Shown: positions 11,910 to 24,100 of the stretch, piece after piece
Numbering within the stretch: the stretch's first letter is position 1
Layout of the letters: every line of letters starts with the position of its first letter
DNA from: Dryas octopetala
Lineage: Eukaryota > Streptophyta > Magnoliopsida > Rosales > Rosaceae
Assembly (NCBI GenBank): GCA_963921425.1
Contig: OY992835.1
Span: forward strand, 434,001 to 498,000
Reading direction: 5' to 3'
DNA length: 64,000 nt
The notes under the pieces: model-generated
The model's database searches: none
Told to the model about the DNA's origin: nothing
The model's input: only the letters and a program-made list of their open reading frames with translations
Program-made: the position numbers and the translations under genes

Positions 11910-13310
11910 ACACTAGACAGCTTCAAGAAAAGAATTTTTCAAAAACTTTTTCAAAATTTTTATTTTTATTTTTTTAATTAACTACCATTTTTAGACGAAA
12001 ATATGGACAAACTAACTAACAAACAAAGAAAACAAAGAGTTAATCCAAACAATCAATTTAATTATGTTTGATTTAGCATTGGGAGGTGTCTTTTAGACAA
12101 TCCTAATCTTGATTAAGCACTAGGCAAAGTCCTCCTCTCTTTCAAAGCAAATTAGTGGCGTACCGGTATAAGGTTCCCAAAAATACAACCAGGCCGGTTC
12201 CAGAGAGGGTGGAGGAGTCACAGATGGTCTCTCTTAAAAACCAGTCTCCTTTAAGCATCAAGATGATTGCAACCTTAAAGAACCTTTCTAGACATTGTAC
12301 TTTCAAAAACACTCATTGGAGTATCCACTAATTGGCTCCTTCCAAGAGGGTCCTATGAGCTTCGTGAACCCTTTGGCCAATGTCTACTTGATTTTAATTA
12401 AATTGAGTTTGGGATTAACAAAAGCAAGAGATGGTTAGCCTATGTGGGCAAGGACTTGGTGATTAAATCCAATCCTTATCTTGTTGGGGGTGAATGCCCT
12501 TACTAGTTGATTATTGCAAGAATGCTAATGAAAACAAAATGCAACAACCAACAAGGCAAAAGATATATGGAAATTGAAATTGCACAAGTAAGGCAAACAC
12601 CACTCAAGAAAGCTTTAAAAAGAAAAAGTTTAGAGTATACCACTAGTGTGGTGACATTGGCCACAACACACTAGAAGAAGGCAACTAAACTTTTGCTAGC
12701 AATTCCCCATTCTTGATGACCACACATTTGCAAACTTCTCCCCAATGCAAACACTAAAAAAAAAATACTATAATAAATACTAAAACTACAACAAAAGGAG
12801 AAAGAAAAATAAAACTAAAATAAAAATAAACAAGAGATGGAAATAGGAAAGGAGAGATGAAATAAGAGGAAATATAAATTACCTTATCTAATGTTGCAAT
12901 GAATAAGATGCACAAGACAACAATAAATAAGATCTAAACAAATTATACTAAATGACAAAAATATATGATTTTTTTTTTATAATAAAAACAAGAAGAAAAA
13001 TTCAACAATTGAAACTAGATGCAACAACCTAAAAACAACAAAGAAATAAATATGCTAATATATATATATAATTTTTTTTTTTTAGATGGCAAAGTAGACA
13101 AAACTAATGGTAAGGAAATAAAAGATGATGCTAAATACTAGTTATGGAAGCTATAATGAAAGAGGAACTAGAAATATGCTATATAAAAGCAATAAATTAT
13201 AACTATCTCAAGCACAAAATAAAGAAAACCACTAAAATAAATAATGAACTAAAAATGGTAAACTATAAATATATATATATTTTTTTCTTCTTTCTTTTCT
13301 TGGCACCTAC
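11910..13310. other. Element B leader region, non-coding
   Basis: A-rich DNA between B's gag start and the solo LTR, with no gene seen. With 17641-17863 it would form an unusually long leader between gag and the primer-binding site. Part of it could be another unidentified insertion. An AT microsatellite lies near 13055-13070. Confidence 0.4.
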
Positions 13311-16168
13311 TGTAACGACCCGACCCAAAGTTGACTTTTAAAAATAATGGACTTTCGTTTTTGACTTTGGGCACGTTGGAAAGGACTCGAGTCCACGAGT
13401 TCGTAGACACGCGGCACGCGTCAATCGGAGCTACGATTTGAAAGATACGAGCATTTGAAGGAAAGGGCAATTTTGTAATTTTGTAGGAGTGGGTTTTAAA
13501 TACCCAAAATCCAGAAATTTCTGGACATTCTCTCTCCTCTCTACCCGATCCTCTCCCTCTCCCGCGTGTCTCTCCCTCTCTCACTCTCGCCGATCTACCA
13601 CCGGCGCGTGGCGGCGCGTCCGGTGGCGGATGGGCTAGGTTTTCGGCCCACCAGCATCGCCGCCCTCTCCTCTCTCTACCCCTGGCCTCCGTCCAACCCA
13701 GAAAAGCCCCGAAAACCCGAAACCAGCCTAGACCCGATTTGAGCCTCGCCGTCGATCTGACCGTTCCGGCGAGATTTGGGTGGCCGGACCCACTGGGTCT
13801 TGTTCGCCTCACCACGGCGAGTTCAGCCGTGGTGTCCTCCTGCTCCGATGATGCTCCACGACGGAACAATGAGCTTGGGAAGCCAAGTCGGCCGCCAGCT
13901 TCCGCCGCCGATTTCGGCCATTTCCGGCGAGATTTGGCCGTCGGTCCAGTTGTCAAAAATGATCCTCGAGGTATGGGCCTTCTTTTCCCCTTGTTACCGC
14001 GTGCCAATTTTGAGAATCTAAAAATTTGGAACTTTAGGGCTTGTACCCATTTCGGGTTTGCCTTGAATTGAGCCTACTTGAATGATTTCTGAGTTGTTTT
14101 TCATCCAATTGAAGGTCCTAGGTTAAATTTGGGTTGATTTTTAGTTGAAAAACCATTTTCTTAGATTGTGCCGCCGCAGCCACCACTGCCTCCGCCACTT
14201 GTGACGGCGGGACAGTGGCTGTTTGTCTCTTTTTGCCCACTTTGAACTTCTAGGAGATCCTTGGAGATTGTTTAGTGAGTTTCTGTGAAATTTCTGTGTT
14301 GTATAAGCCGGGCAGCCACCGTGTGCGGTGGCGGCCGCCCGTTTTGGACGATTAAACGACCAATTGTCAATTATGTATATATTTAAGTTGGTTGTCTGGT
14401 CTTAACAGGTACATGGGCCCGGGAAATCTCATTCACGATGCCGTTATGCTGCCGGATTTGGTATCTGAGCAATGGCATCGTGAAGGATATTTCGGTCTTT
14501 TACGTAGTTAAATTGTGAGTGAAACTTATTTGGTTATTCTGTTGAGTACCGTAGATGAATTGTCTGTCTTGTTTAATTTGTTGCTTTTTGTTAAAGAAGG
14601 CTAAGTATAGGATTTAGATCATGAGAAGGAATTTACGAGGATTTGAGGCTAAGAAATAAATTGGGAATTATAGGGTTGCCCTGGGGATTAATTACTGATT
14701 AGATGAGAAACGTCTATTTTCGAGGATCAAGGAATTGATGATTAGGCAGTTATTATGCAAAACGATCAAATTAATTAGTGAGGAAGTGTTGGTATGGTTT
14801 GAGTGGTAAACAAGTGAGGAGTCATGAGCAAGAATCAATTTCGGAAGGGATTCGGCATAGCTCGGAATAAACTTTGAGTAATAATTAAGTGGTTGACTTC
14901 TCATGTCGAATGGTTTTGTGGGTGGAGAGTAAATGTTTAAGAAATAAATTTTCTGACAGCAAGTGTTGATGGTGATGCATTTGTAGAGATGAATTTGAGG
15001 AGAAATACAAGGGGCATTTATACATTGTGAAACAAAGATAGTTTTGAGGATGTTGTGATTGAGGTTGTGTGAGAATACCTGCCTGCTCGTGCATCGATTC
15101 TCTCTGCACGAGATGTGGCGAGCATCCTGCCTGCTCGTGCATTGATACGCTCTGCACGAGATGTGGCGAGCATCCTGCCTGCTCGTGCATTGATTCGCTC
15201 TGCACGAGATGTGGCGAGCATCCTGCCTGCTCGTGCATTGATTCGCTCTGCACGAGAAGTGGCGAGCATTCCTGCCTGCTCGTGTATAGATTCGCTCTGC
15301 ACTAGAAGTGGCGAGCATACCTGCCTGCCCGTGCATCGATTCGCTCTGCATGGGAAGTGGCGAGCGATTTACAGTTTGTGGAGTGAGGTTTTGGTTGTGG
15401 AGTATAAATTGTTCTTCAGAGGTCGATTTACAATTTTGAGGGGATTGAAAAATGGATCTGAAGGAAGAGATTTTGAAAGTAGTTTGAAGGCTGGAGGATT
15501 TCAAAGAGCGATGTGAGTGAAATTAGATAGTCTATTTCGTTGCTTTGTGTGCTTGTGTGCATTTGTTTGCTAGGATTTGGTTTGGCTAGGACTTGGTGAA
15601 GTGTAGGCTTGAATCTTGAGGATGGACATTGATGAATGAATTATGCATTGAGGTTATGAGTTAGGAAGTGAACGATTTGAGATTGAGGTTAATAGTTGAC
15701 GTTTAGGCATTTGAATGGCAGAATGTTTTATTATTATTATTGATGAGATTTGATGTGCATTGAGGAGTTTTTGATTATCTTGATGCTTGGATGATTAGTG
15801 GTGGAATGTTTTGTAATTAAGTAATTATGAATATTTTGTGGATTATTTTTTTGAGTTTGGGGATTGAGAAAATTATTGAGGACAATTACTATGTCACTTC
15901 ACTTATACGATCTCTAGTGTGCTTACCAGGTTTGTCGTATAACCTCGTATACCATGGATGTGGTGTAGGATTTGTGTTTTGCAGGTTGCACAGGCTGAGG
16001 AAGCAGTGAGAAGAAGACGAGGCGGTGGGACCCAGAGAGATTTATTAAAAATGTTTTTGACAGAATTATATTTACTTATGTTGTTGTGCATGGCTCAAAA
16101 GTAAGAGAAAATAGATTTAACAGTTTGATGTTCAGTATTTTCATGGGCCCGAGGTTCGGGGCGTTTCA
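13311..16168 (+). mobile_element. Solo LTR of a Ty3/gypsy-type retrotransposon (2.86 kb)
   Basis: The segment begins TGTAACGACCCGACCC and ends GGTTCGGGGCGTTTCA, imperfect inverted ends of the TG...CA type. It is flanked by the 5-bp duplication CCTAC at 13306-13310 and 16169-16173. No gag or pol sequence lies inside. A TATA-like TTTTAAATACC at 13494-13504, followed by a pyrimidine-rich leader and GC-rich DNA, suggests plus-strand transcription. Together these indicate a solo LTR left by unequal recombination. It lies in the leader of element B. Confidence 0.82.
15072..15361. repeat. 48-bp tandem repeat, about 6 copies, inside the solo LTR
   Basis: The unit GAGCATCCTGCCTGCTCGTG plus 28 further bases repeats from about 15072, 15120, 15168, 15216, 15264 (49 bp) and 15313. 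Because 48 is a multiple of three, frames on both strands stay open through the array. This explains several repetitive ORFs here that are not genes. Confidence 0.92.
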
Positions 16169-16176
16169 CCTACAAG

Positions 16177-17632
16177 CAAGGAGTAAAATTTTGGTTTCGA
16201 GGAAATTTTCGATGGAAATTTCAACAGAAATTTTCAAGGAAATTTCGATTAAAATTTCGATTTCGATAAAATTAGATAAAAACGATGAAAATTGCTATCA
16301 AAATACGAAAATTTTGAATAAAACTTGACCATATGTTTATTTAACATATTATCTACTATATTAATAAAAAACATTGAAAAAACTAAATTATATAGTAGAT
16401 TTCATGTAATATAAGGTGAATATAATGTGTGGTAGAGGCAAATACTATTTAAAAAATAGGTCACTAATTAATAATTATATAAATAACACTTCAAATTTAT
16501 TTATATTACAATGTTAAATCATGAATTAAATAAGTATTCAATAAGATGTATTAGGGTTTAGAATTTAAAAACAACTAAATGAAACCCTAAAAGAGCCAAA
16601 CCAAATCCCAAACTTTTTCTTTTTCTTTTTAATTGCCCAAAGGCCCCAAATCCCTTTTTTCTTTTTTTTCTTTTTTTTTCTTTTCTTTTTTCTTTTCTTT
16701 CATTCCTTTTTCATCCTGTGACTTCTTTACTTTGTTAATTATTGGGCCATATCAAAATTAAGAACACGAGAGTCTCAAAAGTCAAAATTGAAGACTCAAA
16801 TATTTTCCATTTGGAAGTGTATTCTAAAGGTAAATAGGTATTTAACTAAAAATTATTTAACAAGTAATAATGTGATTTGGTAATAAATAATAATCTGTAT
16901 TATTTAAATTTGTCTCATGAGATGAGACACTAACTTAAGGCACAAAATTTAAGCCAAATTCATTTCCCGAAATATATATACCTTTTTTCTGATATTGGAT
17001 TGTTTATTTTGATGAATCAAATGTTTTACTAATTAAAAAACCAAACGATACAAAATTTAAAAGCTACTTAATTCTTTTTTGGCATGGCAGTGCCGCAGTG
17101 TGCAATAAATCCAAGGACTGTTTTAGGAGAGTGCAATAAAACATTGTCTAGGTCTAAGATTGTGTCAGGGGCAAATGAGGTTTGGTTATTTTTCATTTTA
17201 TTTTTTAACTTTATTATTTTAATAGGGGTCATTGGTAAAAGAGAAAGTTTCAGAAGATAAGTTTTGATTTTGAGTGTAAGATATGAGTATATTGCTAAAA
17301 GTGATTCTCAATTTCTCATTCTCAAGTCTCACTCGCCAAGAATCTCATTGAATTTGGAGCCTACTATGTTAAAGTCTTCACTCTCATATCTCTCTCTCTC
17401 CCGTCCCCAACCTCATCTCTCTCCCCCTGCCATCGCCCCTTGCCACCGCCGAAGCCCACTGAAATTACAGAGAGAAAAGAGAGAGATATGAGAAAATAGT
17501 AAATGGGACTGGAGTCACAGCGAAATTTTACAAAAATGTGAGTGTTGTGTGTTCGAAATTTCGCTGAAATAATTACGAAAAATAACGGATATGGAATAAA
17601 ATTTCGGCACCTCAAAAAAACGAAAATTTCGG
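16177..17632. mobile_element. TSD-flanked non-coding insertion, possibly hAT-like
   Basis: CCTACAAG occurs at 16169-16176 and again at 17633-17640, bounding 1456 bp of AT-rich DNA. Both ends are enriched in palindromic GAAATTTC-like motifs, and the ends show a weak inverted similarity (AAATTTT-G-GTTT...GAGG). An 8-bp duplication suits hAT elements, but the terminal repeats are too poor to be sure of the class. No transposase was seen. A long pyrimidine tract lies at about 16615-16705. Confidence 0.4.
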
Positions 17633-17863
17633 CCTACAAGAGAAGAGATGCAAGAAAGTGTAAAGGAAAAATTTTTTTATTATTTTTTTTTTTCGGCACT
17701 TATAAAAGTGGGAAAAAGAACAAGGAAACTAAAGAAAATACTAATTAAAGGAAAATTTGAATTTTTTAATTTTTTTTTCTCTTTTTGTTTAGAAAAGCAA
17801 AATAAATGAAAACTAGTAGAAGATTTAAACTAACAAAAAGCTTAACCTAGTGCATCAAAACAT

Positions 17864-17881
17864 TCTCCAGCAACGGTGCCA
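17864..17881 (-). other. Element B primer-binding site (diverged)
   Basis: The minus strand reads TGGCACCGTTGCTGGAGA, two or three changes from the tRNA-Asp-type primer site in element A, six bases inside the LTR. It fixes the orientation and identity of the adjacent LTR. Confidence 0.72.
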
Positions 17882-17887
17882 AAAACT

Positions 17888-19770
17888 TGTTGTAAAATTT
17901 TATTTACTCGCAAATATACGAGCCATGTAGTATACTAACGAGGTTGAACCTCAAGGAGTGATGCAAAACGATACATTAAACTTAAACTTAAGTTAATTTA
18001 AAACTAACCTAGTTTGAAAATTTTGTTGGTTTGTGAGGTAACTTAAAAGTAAATGCAACTAAAATATAAAGCAAATAAAGTAGATGAAAGAAGAAAAAAG
18101 TAAATAAAAGGGGCAAGAATTTAAATATTAAATCTAGAGATGAAAATAACAACTTTTTTGTTTTGGAAGTTAAACAATGGTATAAGAACCAAGGTTAGGG
18201 TTCCACACCACTATGAACACATCAAGTGAGATTTTTTAAAATTTTCCCAAAAAGGAGGGCACCCAAGAGTCACTTGATGCCCTCTTACAAAGATAAATAT
18301 GATTTGAGCACAAAAATTGAAGATTTATATGGTAGACTTTGATTTTGCTTAGAAAATACAAACTTTAAGCAACTCAAGTGAACTAAAAACTAAGGAACAA
18401 CTAGAGTTCAAAAAGGTTTGTGTTTACAAGACTAACCATAAAGATAAAATGTGGAAAGAGGATCTAACTACCCATAATATATGACATTATGGGTGAAAGA
18501 TGGTCTCTTTCTCATTTTAATATCAAGATCTAGAGCTTGTAGGATCTAAACAAGAGAAAAATTAACATAAGAGCCTCACTTGATAATATTCATGGTGGTG
18601 CTTCCCCCTTACCTTTGTAAAGGGTTTGTGACCATCCATGAGCTTAGAACTTAAATAAAAATAAAGAAGAAATAAACAAGCATGTAATTTAAAGAATAAG
18701 AAAATAAATAACACTACTAACCATAAAGTAAAGAACTACATAAAATAAAAGACATAAAGTAAATAAAAGATTAGAAGAAGAGAGAAGAGAGAAGAGAGAC
18801 ATGAATTAAAGTTTCATTAAATAAAAATGCAAGAAAATTACATTTCTATTCTCTCTCATACATCATAGCCAAAAGGCTTGAAAGAGAAATCCTAGGAGAA
18901 TACTAGAAAATTAAAATGTAAAGAAAAAAAATGTAAAAGAAGAGCTGAAGGCTCCTTTAAATAGGCAAAGACTAGGGTAGTGAGTGAACAAAATATTTGA
19001 AGGTTTGGACATGTGTCAACAAGAGAAAGTGTGACAAAATGAAAGGATAGACACGGAATGGAAGGCTGGAGCAAGGCTGGGAACAGCCTGGAAATCTGCT
19101 CCGTGTCAACCATTGATTGAGTGGAGGAAAGATTAATCAAGAGAGAAAAGAGGTGGAAATGAAAGAGAGGTGGCTGGTGGCTTGGAGCTTGGCTTGCGGC
19201 TTGGTGACTCACGTGGGTTGCGGAAGTGAGAGAAAAAAGAGGAAGCTGCATGCGGCTTGGCGCTTGGCTTCGGCTCGATGGCTCACATGGGTTGCGGAAG
19301 TGAGAGAAAAACTACAGCTGCGCCACGTGTCGCACCGTGGAAGGCCAACAGCTGGGCTTCTCCCTGGCTCAATGACCGTTCGATTTTCAGGAGGCGGGCT
19401 GGGCTTGCGCAAGTGGGCTTCTTTTTCTTTCTTTTCTTTCTTTCCTTTCTCTCGGTCTGGGCTGAAACATTTATCTCATTCTTCTTTTGGGCTTCATTCT
19501 TCTAAACTCTTTTATGCTATTTTTGGGCTTTTTTTTAATTACAAACCTACAAAACACAAATAAAACACATAAAATTCTTAAATTTAAATCTAGTCTAAAT
19601 AAAATAAATGCAATCTACTAAATTCTAAGGAATATGACAAAAACTAATAAAACCCACTAATTAACTAAATTATAAAAATAAGAAGTAAAACACTAAAAAT
19701 GCTAAAAAACATAGACAAAAATATATGATTTTAAGGATATAGAATATATATATATAAATTGAGTCCAACA
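17888..19770 (-). repeat. Element B 5' LTR
   Basis: This 1883-bp segment has terminal inverted repeats TGTTG (17888) and CAACA (ending 19770) and adjoins the primer-binding site at 17881. Frames inside are short and unlike known proteins. It includes a GC-richer part at 19050-19480. The following five bases (ATCAT) would be one target duplication; the partner copy is outside the window. Confidence 0.75.
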
Positions 19771-20147
19771 ATCATGTCTATTGCTTTGCAGCGATTCTTG
19801 CTTTCACATGGGTGTTTTTCATTGGAAACCTATTTTGAACAATGATATTTTGTTTTACTCATTTTGTAAACTGATATGAGTTTTGCTTATACTTTAATAA
19901 TTCTCTTTCTTTCTGGAGTGTTGATTTAACTATTTCACCTCAACGGGTTGGTTTTTTTATATATCAATGTATTTCTTTAAAATATCATGTTATGTAATGA
20001 GTACTCTGATCTAATATGATGATTTTAATTAAAAAGGTTCAACTTTTCCTGAGCGTCTTGGGAGATTAACGCTGGTTTGTTGGTATTGATCTCTCGGGAT
20101 ACTCAAGAAAGATGCCTCTGTCGCATATCGGGGTTCTGGGTGTGACA
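19771..20147 (+). repeat. LTR-like remnant ending GGGTGTGACA
   Basis: The segment ends in TATCGGGGTTCTGGGTGTGACA, resembling the LTR terminus at 48681-48702 in this window (GTCGGGGTTTTGGGGTGTGACA). It is probably the 3' portion of an older LTR into which element B inserted. No coding content was seen. Confidence 0.5.
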
Positions 20148-20329
20148 TTACACTTATGGGATAATAAAAACTCAGAGCTTTAATTTACATTAAAAAGATT
20201 TGAAAATAATGTCAAAGGGCAATTTTGGTAGCACGCACTACCCCAAAATCCCCACTCCTGTTTGTTTGAATCTTTGATTTTTTTTCCCTGGCCAAAAAGA
20301 AAAAGAATCTTTGATTATTTTTTGGCAAT

Positions 20330-20715
20330 CCTACCGGACTATATATCAGTCAACACAAAAGAAACAAATACATTTATCTTGCGAGTCCCTCCAACCTCTG
20401 GGACACCTTATTACAACTCTTAGGCTAATAATGGAAAAGAAAAACATCAAAGTCTGTAACGATTTACCTTCCTCAACCAAGGCACCATCAAAACCAAAAT
20501 TCTCCTAAACTATGTTAACTGCTGAAACCACATTGAGAGCGTTGCACTCCAATTGAACATGCCTAAAGCCAGTATCCAGAGCCTATCTTAACCTACAATA
20601 AGAGCAGCTCAGTCGCCACTGAAGACGAGCATCTTACCACCAATTGCAATAGACATGCCCACGTCTTACACTGTCACACGCACCATCTGTATCCAATTTC
20701 ACTACACCTGGTGGG
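20330..20715 (-). pseudogene. Degenerate LINE-type RNase H fragment
   Basis: Minus-strand translation in shifting frames gives PPPGVVKLDTDGAC at about 20715-20675. About 50 codons later comes a LDTGFRHVQLECNALNVVSAVN-like stretch near 20580-20520. This is the layout of the RNase H domain found at the end of plant LINE polyproteins (the LDTDGA catalytic start, then the E-C-N/D core). Stops and frameshifts are frequent. The match is by eye and partial. It lies 3' of the O-fucosyltransferase gene in the same orientation. Confidence 0.45.
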
Positions 20716-21167
20716 GGAGGCTGCCTGTTTTATCCAAAAGATATATAATACTGTGTAAATTAAAAAAAAAAAAAAAAAGGGTTGCCGATCTTTCCCAATA
20801 AAATATATGATATCTTTTGTCCATGGTGAAAGTATTAATGCACCGACTTTAGCCTGCGAGAGAAAATCATTCTCAAACAAAACAAGTTCTATTAATTAGA
20901 TGATAATGAAGCTTCTTCATCCGAACATTCAGCAAACAACCTTGACTGTGCACACAAGAGAATATCAAGTAGGCTTGGTCAAGTATCAACCATGATATAT
21001 ACCTGGAACTTGTCCTTGGGAGACACACCTCTTTCCCATAGGCTCAGTTTGACTCAACAAGATTTTGCATATAACTCCGCACAAAAACTACTATTGTACC
21101 ATTTTTAGACCAAAAACAAAATTGAATATTCTGCATTGTATCTACATGAAAATATTGTATATTTAAA
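20716..21167. other. 3' flank of the O-fucosyltransferase-like gene
   Basis: No separate gene was seen. It must contain the 3' UTR and polyadenylation region of the upstream minus-strand gene. A poly-A run (plus strand) lies at about 20761-20778. Confidence 0.5.
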
Positions 21168-24100
21168 TCAACCGAAGTGCTTTTTTGAAGTACATATACA
21201 CTCAGGGTATGGATTTTCATAGAAGGATTCTTCAGTTCTGAATCGTGCTCGACCTTTAACTTCTGGCAGTGAACCTCTTCTTTTCCTTGGAGCTCCTTTC
21301 CTGCTAATGTGGAATATCTTGTTCCTTAAGAACTTATTTAAATAAGGTTATTTAGACAATTTATAATTATTGGGAGAATATGTTCTTTATCATGTGAACA
21401 TGGTGTGCGTCCTGAACATGCACATGCAGGTGAGAGAACATATTCAACATTATTATATGGTTATCTTTACTCAAGTCTTCAGAACAAGAAAGCTAATAAA
21501 AATGATTAAATGCAAAAAAAAAAAAAACAAACAAACAAACAAAAAGGAAATATCTCATAAATATTAGGTATAAGTTTCTTTTCTGTTCTGTTTTTAATTT
21601 TATTTTGTGTTGCATCAAATGTTATTACTTTTTGCAGTTGAATGATTCTGTCTAGCCTAAGCTCCCTATTTGCGTGCACTAAATTTTTGCTGATACCAAT
21701 CAAGAATGCACCATACAATGGGTTTTCCAATGGGCCTGTTAATTCTTAAAACTCTTTCTTTTTTCTATTCCCTTAAATAAATAACAAATAGTTTGCAGTA
21801 AAATTACCTATTTTTGTGCATCTGCTGCACAAGATATGACAATGAAGATGCTTCTATTAGTTGTCCATCTTCCAGCATATCAAAAACTTCAACAAGTCTT
21901 TTCCTGCTAATAAAGAATATAGGAAATGATAATCTTCCTAGAGAATAGAGAATTACACAAAGAAAGAGAGACATAATGCAGCAAAGGCATCAGAGACTAC
22001 AATTCCCATCATACTTGATTAAGTAGTAAAAAGCAACATCATTAACTATATCATAAAGACCGACACAAAGCTGACAATATAAGGAAACAGACTCAATTGA
22101 ACCAATTATAGTGCTTGTCAGTAAGAGTAAGAGAAAAAACAAACTTAAGAAAAAAAAAAAAAAGCCAAAGAAGAAAACATCATTGTCTCAAGATTTCAAT
22201 CAAAGATCAGTTTCCTCCAAAGAATTTCTAAAGAAACAAAGCCATGTCCAAGAAATTCTCCACACAAACAAAACTCTCAATGCAAAATTAGTGTATTAAT
22301 GGTCTGAATAAGAAAATGATCTGATTTGACTAAAGTACTCTTTATGATAATCTAGGGATCTCCAAATTTCACCAAAAAAAAGGCATGTTGCACACACATC
22401 CTGAAAAGCAAAGTAGAAAATTGAGGCTTGAAGTACTTTCATATTGGATTTGGATCTCATACCAATATTTCGCATGGGATTCACATACTAGAGGAAGCAA
22501 GAAATGGGAAAGACGTGTTCATTTGTTTAATGATTTACCTGTCCGGAGTGATCGTCTTGCGGTGACCTAAGAATCTGCGGTGCCCCTCAACAGCTCTTGC
22601 CATGTTACCAGAATATGATGGAACGAACACATCACTTTCAATAGAGATAATATAATCAAGAGCAGCAGTTTGAGATGCATGATTAGTAAAGGCTCTGAGT
22701 TCCTCCTGGGTCGCAAGTGTTTCCTGTCATCCATCCAAGAACAGTTCATTGCACCTTACGTAGAACTTGCTGGCATCAAACTACTTTATCAATAAACAAT
22801 AAACTACAAAATAATTGACAAACCTTGAAAACTATATTTGGAAAACGGGATGTGAGCTCCAAAAGGTGAGCATTACCACCATAGATTTCCCCAGCTGCAA
22901 TATATATTGATGTTGATGGTGGATAACCAAGAGCTTGAAGAAATATACCGATCTCCTTTGGAGTTAGTGGACAAAAGCCTCCTAGTCTCTGCTCGGTTGA
23001 GTTTATCTTTTTAACTTTCCAGTGATTTGTGTTCTCCCTAGAAATGGCATAAGAAAAAGTTAAGTAGACCTACAAAATGACAACAATGATATGCAGAAAA
23101 TTATCACCAGAAAGATATGTTTCCTAATGTTTCTCTTCAGGAAAAAAAAAATTGAGGAATTGGACCAAGTCACAGAACCCCAGGATGGAAATCCTATCAA
23201 CTATCACAGCTATGGAGTTTCTCTTGACAACAATGTTTTAAAAAGAAAGGCATAGAAGCGAGGCATTTTGTGTCCTGCAAGGCGAGATGTAAGCATTGAG
23301 GGGTTGAGGCGTAAGCCTTTTGGACATGAATTATTATAATTAAAAATATATAAACCTATATAATTATATAATAGCATATATAAGTATATACATATATAAA
23401 ATAATAGATGGAGTATAAAAAATTTAGTTATTTGTTAGTAGGATACCACGTTGCTTTAGTTGAACCACATACTTAAAGCTAATAGGACAAAGCACATAAG
23501 GTAAAACCCACACAATGGCACACATTCCTAAATAACACAACACCGACAACTCCAATTTCTAACTTTATTCTCTCAACTGCAAATCATGAACTGCCGACAA
23601 AGGACTGCTGGAGAAGAGCCGATGAAGCAATGCCAACTAAAGGGTAATTGCAGAGGCTGGGTAAATGGTTCTAACCAGTAAAGGGTAATTCTGTAATTGC
23701 AAAGGCTGGGTAAATGGTTCTAACCACTAAGTTAACAATAACATTAAACCATATTGATAATGTCTACACCCTACATCCCCAAAGTTCAAAAACTTTAATG
23801 TTTTCAGATAGATTCAGTCATTTAGGATCTGTTTGTTTTGACCAAAAAATCAGTTCTTGAAATCAATTTGACTTGAGGATTTACTTGTTTCATAAGGAAA
23901 ATTTCTTTTTATCAAAACCTTTCCATGACACACAAGGATTTACTTGTTTTCAGCAGGAAATGTTTTTTAAGAAAAACGGGCAGTAAATATTTTCCAGCTC
24001 TTTTGTTAATTTGAGGCTTCAACCCAAGCACAATCAAGAACCAAACTTAATCTTTACCAAAAGACTTTCTGTAGAAAATTTTACAGCAAAAATATTTTCC

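Noticed and set aside
13249..14007. 252-codon minus-strand frame
   Set aside because: It crosses the solo LTR boundary at 13311 and is low-complexity arginine/glycine-rich; an artefact of GC-rich LTR sequence.
14692..15504. 270-codon minus-strand frame with repeated cysteine-containing units
   Set aside because: It is produced by the 48-bp tandem repeat inside the solo LTR; opposite-strand frames are open for the same reason and no domain is present.
18892..19563. Frames of 119 and 148 codons in element B's LTR
   Set aside because: They overlap on opposite strands with no recognisable domain; compositional.
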